Shown here in pieces: positions 1-12,935 of a stretch of DNA of 64,000 nucleotides. Under the pieces are notes generated by a model. The model made no database searches, had not been told where the DNA came from, and worked only from the letters and a program-made list of their open reading frames with translations. Source of the stretch: Uloborus plumipes (Eukaryota; Arthropoda; Arachnida; Araneae; Uloboridae); assembly GCA_038373865.1 (NCBI GenBank), contig JAXGGA010002829.1, positions 49,799 to 113,798 of the forward strand. Direction: 5' to 3'. Each line of letters opens with the position of its first letter. Within the stretch, counting starts at the first letter, position 1. The position numbers and the translations under genes were made by a program.

Positions 1-559
1 AATCAAAATTCTTGCGGTAATGGCTTTCCGCCGATTGAGGTTCCCTATGAAGGAATGGATACCGGTTCATGGACTTGTAAATTGTGAGAAACAGTATGCA
101 GTGTAACCAGAAACAAATTTAAAATTTATTATTTTATTTTAAAAACTAAATTAGTTATTGTTCTGTACTCTACGAATGCAGTTCTATGATGCCGACTTTA
201 ATAGCAAAAATAATTTCTGGGACGTAATCCTAAATGCTGTTTTCTTACTACTTTTGTTCTTAAAAGTGGTTTTTAATGTTCTCATTTTCATTTTTCCATT
301 AACCCCATAAAATGAGATATCTTGGTAATATGTGCACAAGAACGGCATAGATGTTCTCGCTAATACTTAGAAAACGGAGATTTCTGCGGTAATAAAATGC
401 AAAAACCCCATTTTGCAGCAAGACGAAAGCGGCAGATTAACACAAAGGGACTCTAATTTGAAACCGAAAACCTCGGCACCAACCACTTGGCGATTTACTC
501 TAAACTCGCATGACACAAACGAGTGAGGGTTAAAAAAAAATGTTTTCATTTTCGAAAGG
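1..559. other. AT-rich intergenic DNA, no gene seen
   Basis: Low-complexity AT-rich sequence without a convincing coding frame. The short minus-strand open frame near 367-564 has no recognisable motif and is probably chance. Confidence 0.5.
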
Positions 560-780
560 GGCATTTTTTCCCCCTCCGAGTCGGTTGACCCCTGACCCCG
601 GTTATCAGATTACCCCGGGCTGCGCGACACAATCGCGTTTCGGGGGCCCCTTCTCCGGTTGCTCCCTAATGACGTGAGGCCTGGGCGCCGATGACGTCAC
701 ACGACCGCGCCTCGCTGGAGAATTCGGTTCTTGCGATTCTCCGCCGAGATTATTGCGGATCATGATGAGTGCGGTGTTTC
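560..780. promoter_or_regulatory. GC-rich, CpG-bearing promoter-like island with CRE sites
   Basis: This stretch is far more GC- and CpG-rich than its surroundings. It contains a perfect palindromic cAMP-response element TGACGTCA at 692-699 and a half-matching TGACGTGA at 670-677, which is the kind of site bound by CREB/ATF bZIP factors. Several CG-rich words (GGGCGCC, CCCGGGC, GCGCGAC) lie around them. Such an island in an AT-rich arthropod genome suggests a promoter or enhancer. The direction is unknown. A plus-strand gene using the candidate exons at 4154 and 13622 is one possibility. An open minus-strand frame of about 50 codons crosses it, but it shows no domain. Confidence 0.4.
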
Positions 781-1026
781 ATGTGCGTCTGAAACCCCAT
801 GCTTAAACGCTTTTCAGAATTGAACTGAGTCATTCTTTAAGTGAAGACATTTTTTTTTTGTGAAAATTGCGGCTTTTTTTCGCATCAGTGCCGGATCTAT
901 GATTTTTCCAAAACCGGCGCAAAAACTTGAAACTACCTTACCACCTATCTTCCATAAAGTTTTTATGTGTCGAGTTTCAACGAAATGCATCAGAAATCAG
1001 GCGAATTTGCCAAGCGGGTCAATAGC

Positions 1027-1027
1027 C

Positions 1028-1058
<31 letters not shown>

Positions 1059-1062
1059 CAGA
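1027..1062. repeat. poly-C tract followed by (AC)n
   Basis: A run of about 18 C is followed by about seven AC units. The proline-rich frames read across it are artefacts of the repeat. Homopolymer length may be a sequencing artefact. Confidence 0.8.
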
Positions 1063-1179
1063 TCCAGCATTGCTTCACATAGAAACGCTCCCAAAAAGGG
1101 ATCACTTTCAGCATCTATTACTTGTGCCCAGGGGTGCCGCAATAGGGTGTCATGGGAAGTCATAGTGACCTGCCAAAAA

Positions 1180-1400
1180 ATTCCTTGCTCGGAAAATTTT
1201 GACTGACGATTTGGCAATTTGAAGATTTTTGCAGATTTCAAACACTGAGCATGAGTATCCTTTTTTTATGATGTACGTTTTTGTGTATTCACGTGTTTTA
1301 TCTTTCGGGAAAATTCGTCGCTCCATTCGGTGAACTGAGAATCTACTCTCCCAAAAATTTAAGTTCGGAGTGTCATTGCTTGTACACCTTTTTCTGCTCC
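1180..1400. repeat. Dispersed 'ATTCGG / CCCAAAAATTTAA' repeat, copy 1
   Basis: It shares phrases with 5040-5300: ATTCGGTGAACTGAGAATCT, then CTCCCAAAAATTTAAGTTCG here, against CATTCAGTAAATAGAGAATTT and CTTCCAAAAATTTAAACTCG there. Two diverged copies in one window show an interspersed repeat. The family is not recognised and I see no terminal repeats. Confidence 0.5.
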
Positions 1401-2170
1401 GATATTAAGCACTCGAAAATTTTACTAGGATTTACTTACAAAAGAGACCCTGATTTTAAAGAGACTTAAGTAGCCAAGGATAAGAATTTTCTGCTGAAGA
1501 AGGTTTCTAATGTTTTTAATCCTCCGGTTTCTTGAGGTTTCGAATTTCTTTTAATCTTTATATCTGACAAATTTCCCAGGACCTCAAATTTCTTTTAATC
1601 CTTATACTATATTAGAAAATAGTTAGTATGTACAGTTAGTTTTACTGTGGTGTGGATGTACGGTGCATTCTGCAAGCGTAAATCCAAAAAGTTGGGTCAT
1701 GAGTCTCATGACCTGACCATTCGTAGCGCCACTAAATATAGCCTAAAACTAGTAGCGTAACTTGCACCCCTGCTCCCCTACAGCAGCCGGGAAGCTAGGG
1801 GGGGGGGCGAACGATGTTTGAGGACCTCACAATCCTGAAAAATAATACTAAGAGTTTCACGAAACAAATATTTTTTGTAGTTTCATTGGGGGTAGATGCA
1901 CGCCTAAGTCTGTACGCTACTGCCTAAACAGCATTTTCGGGACTTCTGATTTCAAGTTCTAACCAGGATAATGTCCCATACCTCCTTTTTGTACCTTATT
2001 ACTCACTTTTTGTGAAAATTACACTTAAGACTCGCCACCACGCAATCCGATTTGTGTGCTCCTATTTTGACCTTCCCCCAAAACCAGAAGCTGGCTCCAT
2101 CTTTGATAGTCTGTGTACCGGATGATGTCGCAAATTGGCGATTATGTAATACCTTTGTGTGTGCAATCTA
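1401..2170. other. No gene seen
   Basis: AT-rich sequence with a short hairpin near 1690-1720 (GGTCATGAGTCTCATGACC) and a G-tract near 1799-1808. No supported coding frame. Confidence 0.5.
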
Positions 2171-2405
2171 ATACTAGGTTGTCCCAAAAGTTCATCAAAA
2201 GTCAAGGAAGCATGTCAAGAGTCAAGACTTCTTTTAATTAGAAGCCGGCTGAATGGTACTTTGACCAGATCCGAAAACTTGCAGATCGATGGCACGAAGT
2301 CTTGGAACATGGTCTTTATTTTGAGGAATCCTTTATTGTTTTTGTTACTTGGAAAGTAAAATTAAAGTTTTTTTCAAGTGTTTACGAACTTCTGTCACAA
2401 CATTG
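2171..2405. mobile_element. Possible mariner-like MITE remnant
   Basis: The left end reads AGGTTGTCCCAAAAGTTCAT and the right end, read in reverse complement, GTTGTGACAGAAGTTCGTAA. These resemble each other and resemble mariner-type termini (TTAGGTTG...AAAAGTT). No transposase is visible in the roughly 235 bp between. The match is imperfect, so this is tentative. Confidence 0.35.
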
Positions 2406-4153
2406 TATTTAAAACGTTATTTCGTCAATAAAGTTATTCATTACAGTGCATTCAGTACTGTAAATATTTGTCATTTTTCTTTTATGGTCAATAAGCAGTG
2501 AGAAATACATATTGTACAACTACTTCATCTGATTAAATGGCATATTATTCTCCTAAATGGTATCTGCTTGGTTTTTTTCCCCAAAATCTGAACAATTTAA
2601 AAGTTTGATTCACCTTTTGTGCTAATTCGTTCAAACTTTTGACGTTCACCAGTAGTAGTTTTCATTCAATCAGAGTATCTTTTCCACCGAAATTTGTCGT
2701 CGTAGACGTTTTTGTTCGTCATGTTTTCTTCTGATGTAAAAATATGACGTGTTTTTGACGCAAAAGAATTAGTATGTCGTCTTGTTATGCAAACAAACTT
2801 TAGAAAATCTGAAGGAACATTTTAACCTTCTGACTATAGATCCGTTGAAGCTTGTAACCTCTGCCATTCTTTCCCAAGCTTTGTTTCTCATCTTAGAAAT
2901 CAGATCCAAGGAAGAGACAAGTCGTCGATGCAGATTTTACAGTGCAAGTGAAAAACCTCGACTTAAGTTCCAGGGATCTGAACGTTTTTCTTGGCTAATT
3001 ACAATGATTTGTTATTGGAAACGTAATGGACTCGTTACTTTTTGCTATAAATGGGGGAAGGGGGGGGGGATTTGGCCGTGACATCGTTGATATGGGAAGT
3101 CGCATCCATCAAACTCTAAGAAAATAAAACGCAGCTACACAAACAGTTCCCCCGCGACAATTGTTGATGTAAGCCGTCTGTGTACCCAAGTAAAAAAAAA
3201 TATCTTCGTTTAGGTTCGTTTCGGATTAAGCAGTGTATTTCAATAAACTCGTATCAAATGATGGTAGGGTTTGGTGGGATAAAGAAATGATAAAATCCAG
3301 GTTTTTCAGTTTAAGTGTACAAAAAATACAAGAATTTCTTTTAAATTTTATTATATTTTTTTCGTTATTACTTTACAGTACATTAATAAAAAACAGGTTG
3401 CATTGAATTTTAGGTAGGAAAAGAAATAATTCAAATAGTATTTTGATATTTCGTTCTCATATATATTTAAAAACCTGGGGTGGGGTAAAGTGGTCAGAGT
3501 TATAAAATAGATGTAAAACTATCGTATAAGTAATATTTATATTAACGTTAACCCGACCTATTTCTTTTAAAGAAGTTGACTTAATTTGAAATAAATTACA
3601 AAGTTGTGATAGTTAACTACGCTCAGAGGTTGGTTCACCAAGAGTTTCATAGATAGTGAGGCCACGATTTTAATAGTATCATCAGGAGAGATATGATATG
3701 TTCTAATGTTTGACTAATGAAAACTTCGCTAAATTTTGCAAGTTGTATTTTAAAGATAGCACATGCGCAGTCTGCTGTGTCGGAATATAAATAACTTTTT
3801 AAATATTTACAATCAAAATATATTTTCTAAAGAGGGTTTTGAAAAAATGTCACTGTAATAACAAGCAACAGAAAGAGTCCAATTCTCCAAATTATACGAA
3901 TTGCTTCCAATTCTAGCCTTCTAATTTTTATTAATATTTCACAGGCGGAACAAAATTTGGAACAAAAATTTTTACTAAAAATTATAGATTACTAGAATAA
4001 TTTACTAGAAATATATTTTGTCTCGTATTTGTACAAGTTCGTTTATTTTTGGCATGTTTTATGCCATAAGTTAATTTTATAAATTTATGTCGAAAATTGA
4101 AGGCAAAAAAAGTCGCTTAAATTTAAGAACGTTATTTATTTTTCTATTTGCAG
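2406..4153. other. No gene seen
   Basis: AT-rich DNA. GGTGGGGTAAAGTGGTC at 3478-3494 and the related GGTTTGGTGGGATAAAG near 3269 hint at an old repeat, but I cannot bound it. Confidence 0.45.
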
Positions 4154-4226
4154 ATTCCGCAATGTTATGAAAAAGAAAAATTGATGGCAAAGAATGTAAT
4201 GGAAATATCAGAGAACGCAGCAACAG
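4154..4226 (+). CDS. Candidate internal exon of an unidentified plus-strand gene
   Basis: A 73-bp segment lies between a textbook acceptor (TTTCTATTTGCAG) and donor (CAG followed by GTAAGTC). Only one of three frames is open; it reads IPQCYEKEKL then MAKNVMEISENAAT and leaves phase 1. The peptide is not recognised. The open frame cannot join directly to the candidate exon at 13622, which needs two incoming bases, so at least one more exon would be required, or the segment is non-coding. Splice-site quality is the main support. It could be an untranslated exon or a chance pseudo-exon. Confidence 0.3.
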
Positions 4227-5039
4227 GTAAGTCAAAATCTTTGTTGTTAAAAAATGTTTGACAGTGTTGATGGCTTTTTTTGAAGGGGACTTTGTGTTCA
4301 TACGTTTTATAATACTTTATGTTTCATATTTCGTTGGGAGAAAAAGGCACTTGAACTAGGGGCCCAGTAAAAAGAGAGAGTAAAGCCTCTGGAAGCTTAT
4401 GAATCATAGTCCCAATTTTGCCAATCTTTTTCACATATATGCCTCAACTTGCAAGAATATTATAACCAACAAAGTCCTTCCTCCACTCTTAGGAGAACCT
4501 TATATTGACCTGAGCTATAGTATGGCTCCGGGAACTTGATCTCTGACCTTGACAATGCTTACTTCCTTTTTTAAGATAATCAAAAATGGTAATTGGTGCT
4601 AAGTTGAGTTGGCCGACTTCGTTGTAGCCACGCAAGGGAATTCCAAATCAAAAGCCAATATGACGCTTCTCTTTTTCACTGAACTTGTCGAGGTCAAAGC
4701 TCAACTTATCAGGACCACACTATAAACCTAGTTGCGTTTGCATTAATAACCCTTGAAGTTTCCAAAGTTTAAAATTTTAAAACTTGTTTTTCTTCGTAGT
4801 GCCAAAGTAAAAGTTGCCATTTTCTGTTTGTTATTCTCCAACAGGACTTTTGAAAAAAGTTGCCCGTAATGTTTATGTTGGAAGCATTATTTCCTTTCCT
4901 TTTAATATTCAAACCGAGTTGCACAAATTTTATTAATGATTTAGCAGTTGGAGCAAAGGAAAGTTTTTCCTCGTTTAGATAGGTATAAAACCTTCTTTCG
5001 GATACAACGAGAAGTACCTTGATAGAAGGTCACTGTGAT

Positions 5040-5300
5040 TCGGCAGTGTCATTCGGCAAATTTTGACTGTGATTCGGAAAATTTAGAGACAGTATTGCAA
5101 TGTAGCTTTTTTTTTTTTTTTTTGTGTGTGTAATCTTTTGATGATGCCTAATGTCTCTTCTCGGAAGATATAGGTATGTATGTATACATGCACCATGCAC
5201 GTATTATTTATTACCTTATTAATCATTCGGCAAAATTCGGTGTTTCATTCAGTAAATAGAGAATTTTCCCCCTTCCAAAAATTTAAACTCGGGGAGTCCC
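5040..5300. repeat. Dispersed 'ATTCGG / CCAAAAATTTAA' repeat, copy 2
   Basis: Second copy of the repeat at 1180-1400. It contains several ATTCGGCA/ATTCGGAAAA phrases, an internal T-run with TGTGTGTG, and the shared AAAAATTTAAACTCGGGGAG end. Confidence 0.5.
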
Positions 5301-5329
5301 TGGACAGAACCTTGGAAAAATAATTTTTA

Positions 5330-5600
5330 TCTCCCAGCAACGCCTGCTTTTGCTGCACAAGCATCGAGTGCTGTCGCGTTTCATTAATCCGTTTGTTTGT
5401 GTTAAATTTCCGAGCTGGCGGATTTATGTGGCCGGAAATGGCAGCACTTTCATCACTCCGGAAACACGAGAGTCGGGAGCCTTCGTACAAGATGGATGGA
5501 GGGCGCGAATTAACGAGTTCGTGGAATACGTTATGTACATGTTGGGGGAGAGAGATGCTCTGCTGATCTATCGTTTGGATTGCCGACATTTCTTCTCTCG
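5330..5600. other. GC-richer block, function unknown
   Basis: About 270 bp of clearly higher GC and mixed codon-like sequence, open in a plus frame (from the ATG at 5350) and in an overlapping minus frame (5245-5589). Neither translation has a motif I recognise, and I see no flanking splice sites of quality. It could be a conserved non-coding element, a non-coding exon or an old repeat. Confidence 0.3.
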
Positions 5601-8600
5601 CTCTTCTTTTTTCTTTTTTCTATTTTTTTCTTCTGCGCCTTGTGGCTGGACTGTTTTGCCGGTGTGGCTTGTTTTTAATTTCGTTTTGTTTATCTTTTGA
5701 AAACTGAAGTAGTGTAACATTTCGAACAGATAAGTAAATAATTCGCTTTGACCTCCGCGAGGTTTGAGAGCAGCGCTTAAGTAAATCGGCCTTTTTTTTT
5801 TTTTTGTTACTTGGAACACTAGTCGAGTGGGTCAATAACATGTGTAACAATTCTCTTAAGTAGGGGTTCCAAATGAGTACAGCGGCAACCTGAAGGGGGC
5901 CGCGAAGTGTCCATGGTATCATACTAGAGTTGGACAGGGGTGCTGAGAGAAAATTCTAATTCTTTAAAGGGTGTCGCGAATTGGGAATATTAGGGAACTC
6001 CTGCTATAAGATAAATGAAGGGCTTGGTTATGAAGGATTTATGTGACAAAACAGAAATTGCGAGTATTTGAAGTTCTAAGTTTTATTGTTGTAGTTATTG
6101 CAGCTTTTTTGTTTTCTGGTTTTGTCATTAGTGTGCGTATGAAATTGATCTAATGATATCCACTTTTTGATGTACCAAGTTTTATTCGCTTACATGTATC
6201 CATTGCTTACCATTGTCCAGAGTGTTCATTTTTTTTAAAATGAAACATAGCCCCTTCATCCTCCAAGCCCTTCAATTGTTATTATAAGTTTATGTGTGTT
6301 TTCGAAAGTCGCGCTAACAGTTATTTTGAATACACGGTACAAGGGACTTTCCAACCATTTAGTATTATGCCTAAATTGTGGAGGTTTAGGTAAACTGGTG
6401 TGTCCGTCTCTTAAGCCTCGGGTTCTTGCAGTTCCCGGGACTACTGTCCTGGATGCTCTCTAAGATGTGAATGCAAATAAGAGGATGATGACTACAACTT
6501 TTATCTTGGTGTAGCATTTGATGTTTGACCGTATTCCTTCGTATTAGAAACAGACTATAAAGCTTTTTTGGACATGATGTCACCTCGTGAGAAAATTGGT
6601 TTAACTAAATTTTCTCTGTGTTTACGAAAGAGATCCAGAAGCAATTTTATTTTCTGCTTGAAAAATAGATTCTATTTTGAAAAACTTAAATTTGTCAAAA
6701 AAAAAAGATGGAGCAGAGTTCTTTCTAAACAGTATCAGCTAGGGTGAACCCGGCAAAGTTTCTTTGAATGTGCCTCTATAATTGGGAAGTAGGGAACTTA
6801 TGTAAGCTGAATAAGTTCCGACAATATTAAGGAAGCACAATTATTATGCAGTTAACTTTCCTACCGGCAAAACAAAATCGAAGTTTTCAAAAGAAAATCC
6901 AGAAAAGTTGTTAACAAATGAAGTTTCAAAGTTCGTTGCCTTCTTTCTTTCTTTATTTTTTCGTTAATGTCTTCCGTAACATGATGGGCTACGACCGTCC
7001 CCCGTGTTTATTGAATTTTCGTGATGTGGGTGTCGTATGCATCAGGATGTGTGCAAATTGCACTTATTATGACGCCAGTTCCACTAATTAGAGTTCTCTA
7101 GGCCCAGCGTTTCTCAACTTTCTTGTCCCTCGGGCGGGCAAAACTTAAAAAAAAAAAAAAAAAAGAGACCCGGTGACTGGTTTTACCCGGCCCCCTCCTT
7201 TTTTTAGCAATAAAAAAAGGGAAAAAAATGCAATTTTTCAACTTGCGGACGTTAACCTTATAAAACAGAAAATCAGACCGGTGAGGTTTTCCTCCAACTT
7301 TCCTTTCCTTAAGCACACATAAAACCTTTTTACAAAATTTGTAACAGTATCTTTCTTTAAAAATTTGGATAATGGTAAAAATTGTCATCAGAGAAAGTAA
7401 GCGAGAGCATAGGGTGAAATTTTTCACTTCATTAACAAGTCGCTGTGTTGCGTTACAGAAATGCTCTATGTGAATTTCATTTTGGCATTTTCTCCCGTTC
7501 TGCTAACTCCGAAAGATGTATAGCTTTTCTCACTCGAAAATACCACAAGAACTTAAGAATAACTGAGGAATCCATTCAGGCAAATTGTACAATCACAATA
7601 ATTTTTGAAAGATCATTCCGTGTTTTTTTATATTTTTTTACTAATTATGGAAAATTGAAAATGTGAAGGGAGGGGCTGAGTAGGGGAAACGCTGAGTAGT
7701 TATCAATCTCTCGTAAGCATCCCTGCTTTCCTCCGTGCCTTCGGCCCGCAAAAAAAACACTTCATAAAAAGCTCATAAGAAAAAAAACATGAAATTTAAG
7801 ACATTTTCCGACTGAAGGGGATGCATCGTTATATGATGTCATAAGTCAGGTGGTTTCTTACCACGCCCCACGCAGGTCATATCTGGGCGACTGTGTTGCC
7901 ACACACATCTTCTGTAATATTTCAACTGACGCGTCCCAGCGTAAAAAAAAAAGTTAGAAATGCTGAGCCCGGAAAAATAATAAAGATTAATAATAATAAA
8001 AAAGAAGCTCGAACAACTCATGTCGGATATTAGTTCGAGGGCGCACGTGTTTTCTGTCAACCCTTGGCGGCGCCGAGCTACAAGATGACTTCCAAAATCA
8101 TTCCAAACTCTTCTGCGATTTTCGATATCAAAAAGAAAAACAAAAAAAAAAATCGTCAACCAAAACCGCGCACAATTGTTTTCTCGTTATGATTTCTGTT
8201 TACTTTTTCTTTCTGGATTTGAGCGCTGGTGGTAATGTTATACAGTCTCAAGTGTTTCAAAGCTTCTCGATTTTCCTCACTTGCTTCTTCGGCGAACTTT
8301 CTATTTTTTCTTTGTTTACTTTTATTTAAAGGTCACGTTTTTTTCGCGTGAGAAAGTTTTCGTAGACAATTCATTAGTTTAATACAATGTACAAAGGTGC
8401 AGTTGGATTTCCGTTTCTAATACATGCAAATATTTTTTGGAAATTGCCTCGATTTTCGTTGTACTGATAAATTAGTGTCAACCAGGACTGTGGATTAGGA
8501 GAAAAACTGATCGACTCAGACTCTGATTCTGACTCTTTTACCGTTTCATCAGTCTGATTCCGACTACGCAGCCCTAGCGTCAAATACACAGCCATTTTTT

Positions 8601-9485
8601 TTTCCATTCGTTGGATTGTTTTTTTTTTCCTCTAATGAAAATTTGAAATGAGACTTGAAAAGGGTAATTTTAAGTGGAGTAAAAATAATTGAAAGTTTGA
8701 ACCATCAATTTTTGCGTTAAACCACCATGCTTGCGAGTTCTCACTGGTGTGCTGAAGAAAGATTATCTGCATCGTAATAGTATCTAAAATTGAAAAACAC
8801 AGCATTTTAAAAATAGTAGTAAATACAGTATAAGTTTAGTTACATATTATGTAGGAAAAGATACCCCTTTTGTACAATACGAAATTCTGATTAACGCTTA
8901 ATGCCGTCCCTCGCGTAAAATTAAGACTCCACTGTAATATTTATCATTTTAATTTCACAAACAGATAAAAAAATCTCTTTTTACAAGCATAGATTTGCTC
9001 CTTTATGCTCAAGTAGCGACACTCAACTTCTTTCTCTCTCGGGACACTGACACATGACAACTATGCCGCCGTGCTAAGCACAAAATTCGTATCTGCATTT
9101 TTAACAAAATTGAGTTATCGCCACCAGGTGGCTCTTTGTGACGTATTTTACCTAAATACAAAATTATATGGTCATTTGAGAGCGGGAAATATTTTTGAAA
9201 AAATTCTGAAAAAGTTTCATCAGAATCAAATACATGGTGGCGCAAACTTTACATAGTTTTATCTCAGTTTGAGCTCGACTGTAGATACGACTTTTGCGCT
9301 TACCTCGGCATTACAGTCTCGTACATTGCAGCCGTTATTGGGCAGAGTAATTGTAAAAAAAAAAAAGCAATAATTAATTACAATAGTCAGCAAATTTACG
9401 CTCGCTCGCGGCTGACGAAAAAAACACACTTCTTAATATTAAAAATTGGAAAAATCAAGTATACAGGCGAACTTAATTTGTTGGT
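5601..9485. other. No gene seen
   Basis: AT-rich sequence with many homopolymers. GACTCTGATTCTGACTC (8519-8535) and GTCTGATTCCGACT (8552-8565) resemble a phrase at 27052-27070 (GGAGTCGGAATCAGAGTCC), so a short dispersed repeat is likely. None of the open frames shows a recognisable domain. Confidence 0.45.
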
Positions 9486-9489
9486 GGCG

Positions 9490-9655
9490 GGCCGTCATTG
9501 GAGGGGGGGGGGGGTCAATTGCCCCCCCCCCCCCGGCTTTGAGAAGTATATGTATTTACATATAAAGGGGCGTGGTTTTTGCTGTTTTCCGATGAAATTG
9601 CATTGTGTTTGCACCCTTTGCCCCCCCCCCTGGAAAACTTGAAATGACGTCCCTG
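9490..9655. repeat. Poly-G/poly-C bounded dispersed repeat, copy 1
   Basis: The layout is GGGCCGTCATTGGAGGGG, GTCAATTGCCCCCC, a core with GTATTTACATATAAAG, TTTGC plus a C-run, then GGAAAACTTGAAATGACGTC. The same ordered phrases recur at 37086, 43316 and 55835, which defines an interspersed family of about 170 bp with homopolymer-G segments near both ends. The family is not recognised. Confidence 0.6.
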
Positions 9656-11390
9656 GTTGCTGGGCAACGCTACGGTAATAAACCTAGTATTTGTTGCACA
9701 AAATACCCTACAAATGACTTCAAATATGCTATTCTTGTTTCGTTGCATGAAGTTTTTGAAGAACTTGTAAATTTTATGTAATGCTTCAATTAAATTTTAT
9801 GATTTCCACAAGTGATATTAAAATAAATCCTACTGCTCATTGAGGGACGTATTTCACATGATACGTCCGTTACTAAATCAAATTTTCCTATATAAATGTT
9901 TCTGGAAACCTTGAAAATGTAATTTCACCATGTACAAGTATAGCCTATGTTCTTCACAAAATTAATTCAACTGAATAAGTATCTAGCATATTCAGTCTCG
10001 GAGTGTTTTTTTTTTTTTTTGCGACAAATGATAAATCTATTAAATTGGAATTGCTCTTACACTCTCACTTCCACATGGGTAAAGTACTATTACCGATGAT
10101 GAAAATATTTAGCTGACTTAGTTTTTATTAACTTTTAGATACATTTACAATTTGCAGCATAAAAAGTGTAACTCAATCTTTCTCCTTGCTAATTGAAAAA
10201 AAATTATCTCGCCGATCTTTCGTAGCCGAAGTATGTGAAGAACTTCAACATCAATTTAAAGGAAAACAAAAAAAAAATTCAATCGGTTTCACTGTACTGA
10301 TTAAGCCAATTTCTCGAAGATTTTATCAACTGAGAAGCCGCTTTGAGATTGTAATTAAACATTATTTTTAAAGGATTATTTTAGTTTTTTTGCTTAGCTT
10401 TGCAAGCCGTAGAAAAGTGTAAAAGAAAAAAGAAAATCCTTTTTTTTTTCATGCACTGATATCACGTTCAACAAAGCTCCCTGGATAACGAGTAATTAAT
10501 ATCTTCCTTAACAACAAGATTTCGTCATCCGTAATGAAGGGCTAAAAAAAAAAAAAAGGAAAAGAAGAGAGAGAGAAAAAAAAAAAAGAGAGAGAGATGA
10601 AAACATAGCATCAGTTTTGTAACGAACACGCATGCGCTATTGGTGAATTACAATAATTTTTAGACGCATACTCTTTCTTAAAAAGAGGATTCTTGTTGTT
10701 TGTAAGAGCCTTTGAACTGCAAAAATGTATGTGTTTACATTCTAAAATAGTGTTAAATTTTATTCGGCAAATGTAACATAAATTGATTTGAAAAAACTTT
10801 ATCAATAACAGCACTGTCTATAGTTAAAAGCGAAAAATGAGTGTCTGCCTACCCTGTTGAATTTTTTTTTTAATTGTTGTTTTCTTCTCCTTTGGCACAA
10901 CATCTCTGTTCCAGAAGAACAATCACGTTCCTGTAAATTTTTAAGTAATTGAATTTTAATGCTTTATGACGTCGCAAAGTCTTAAGACGTACAGTGGAAC
11001 AACTATGTAATTGTATTTGAACTTTTGGTTACTAGAACGTAGTTTGAAGGAACTACCACGTAATTCAGCAAGGGTTGAAAATTAATAATTTATTTCACGT
11101 CTGTTAAAATAAAGAATATCTGCTATACGTGTACCAGTCATTATTTTCAGTCACTTAATTTATTTTCACTCAAAGTTTTTCATACAAAAGTTATTTTCTT
11201 TTTCGGTATCCCGTAAAATTTCAGTTTTAGCGGTTGCGTCGTTATTTTTCCGGAGGAGCGATGTATTAATTTAAGAAATCTACGGAAGTATAACGCTAAG
11301 GTGACCAACTGCACTCCTGTTTAGGGATGTTTGAAGTCTTTCTTATTCATACTCCTTCTTATTATCTTTTTAGGGCCTAAAAATGGGGAA
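9656..11390. other. No gene seen; A/G microsatellite near 10543-10597
   Basis: Contains a purine-only stretch of A-runs and (GA)n units at about 10543-10597. The plus frame at 10186-10371 is open for 61 codons but unrecognised. Confidence 0.45.
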
Positions 11391-11393
11391 ATT

Positions 11394-11690
11394 CTAGTCT
11401 GAATGTAAAACGCTGAAATTTTGGTTTGGGGTCATCCACAGATGGGGGGATGTCATATTATTAAATTGCGGGAATGGTTTGTGAAACTGGTGATTTTGCA
11501 TGATGAGGGAGAGGTGACCAGTGTGGCACCACCCAGTGTGGGTTGAAATAAAGGCATTTCTTAACAATATGTTCCTGTAATATATCGTGACTTGTGACAA
11601 GGAGAGAGAGAAGAAGTGAAACGTGACACTTTGTGACACAAGGGAGGAGGGGGGCTATATATGTTGAAAAAAAGTGACATCACTTATGCA
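11394..11690. repeat. Dispersed 'GTGACACTTTGTGACAC...GGGAGG' repeat
   Basis: Contains GTGACACTTTGTGACACAAG then GGAGGAGGGGGG at 11621-11654, and an upstream GGGGTCATCCACAGATGGGG. Related phrases occur in reverse at 61313-61400 (ACAAAGTGTCACACTTCATT) and in weaker form near 29600-29655. It is a known style of short arthropod interspersed repeat, but I cannot name the family. Confidence 0.45.
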
Positions 11691-12825
11691 GAGCTCCTTA
11701 TTCCAACAGACGTCATATTCCCCCCCCCCCCCCACCTAGATTTTTGGTGAAAATTAGTCTGCTTTCGTCGTTTCCGCAAAATATCTGCAGGCTATCAAAT
11801 AAGATATCATAAGCCGTACTTAGGAGATGTACATCTATCCATTTCAACTCTACACTAATATTTTTTTACTATCTTTTAGCCATAAGCAACTTTTTTAACA
11901 ACTCATTGCTTCTCCTACCGTTGTAGATTTATAGCAGCTGTTATGCCAAGAAAAAGTCGTTTTTTCTCTCTCAGTTGTAATTCAAGCCCCCATCAATCTA
12001 CTTCCCTTAACTACCCAACGTCAAGTTTCAAGTAAACTTCTTTCGTATGCCTACTCATTAGTGGATTTTTTTTTCATGAATTTTAATGCTTAAAATCCAC
12101 TTTATAATGAGCAAATTTCTATACTTTCCGGTCGACAAAATAAATGTATGCATGGGTTCTGCGATTTTAATAAACGAACTGCGAAATCTCGCGAACAATC
12201 TAACGTCCAAAGGAACTGTCCCCTTCTCTGTTTTCTTTTGCTGTCTTAAGACACCTTCTTCGCATCCTGGTCGTTAATTTCTGCTTCTTATGTTTTCCCA
12301 ATGCATATCGAATAATCAGTAGACTAATGATCTCTCGCATCTGCTTTTTGAAAAAAGGGTCCGCACGCAACAATGCTGGTCCTTATGGTATGAGGTTTTT
12401 TGTGCGGTGCGAACTTTTCGTTGACCTTTCAGATCCTTTCTTTGAGCAAATTCAATACTTAGCACCAGGATCTTGCTGACGTCTTCTTACAGACTGTTTG
12501 TCTGTGCGGTGCGCGGTTGTAAAGTATTCAGCGGAATTTTTCAATTTTCTTGGTTTTACGCACTACGTTTTTTTTTTAATGCTAAACAATTCATTTTTTC
12601 ACACAATATGAGTGAAATAAAAGGAATGATTATTTCTTGTTTGAATGGGATGTTGTTGCTGAGTAGGAGGGAAAAAATGGACTGCATTTTGAGTCTTTAA
12701 AATTTTTTTTGAATAAAATTCGTTGACTGGATTTAAATGCAGTTCTCGTTTTTGGTTGGTTTAGTACCAGTAAAAATGTTAAAATTTTCGCGTTTTGTTA
12801 TTTTTCCGTTGTACATAAATGGCTA

Positions 12826-12935
12826 TCCCAAGTAGCACACTTCGTTTTTTAAAGGTTGTAAAATGGTTATTAACGTTGTGACAACGGACTAAATACGTTT
12901 ATAAAACGTTAAAACGTTTTTTGTGCTACCTGGGA
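12826..12935. mobile_element. Small palindromic MITE (CCCAAGTAGCAC ends)
   Basis: The ends are TCCCAAGTAGCACACTTCG and, in reverse complement, TCCCAGGTAGCACAAAAAAC, giving an imperfect inverted repeat of about 110 bp. The centre holds ACGTTGTGACAACG and repeated AAACGTT words. No coding capacity. The block at 36637-37050 begins with the same CCCAAGTAGCA. Confidence 0.6.

Noticed and set aside
860..1241. Proline- or glycine-rich open frames across the poly-C tract
   Set aside because: The composition comes from the homopolymer and AC repeat. No domain, and all three overlapping frames look equally open.
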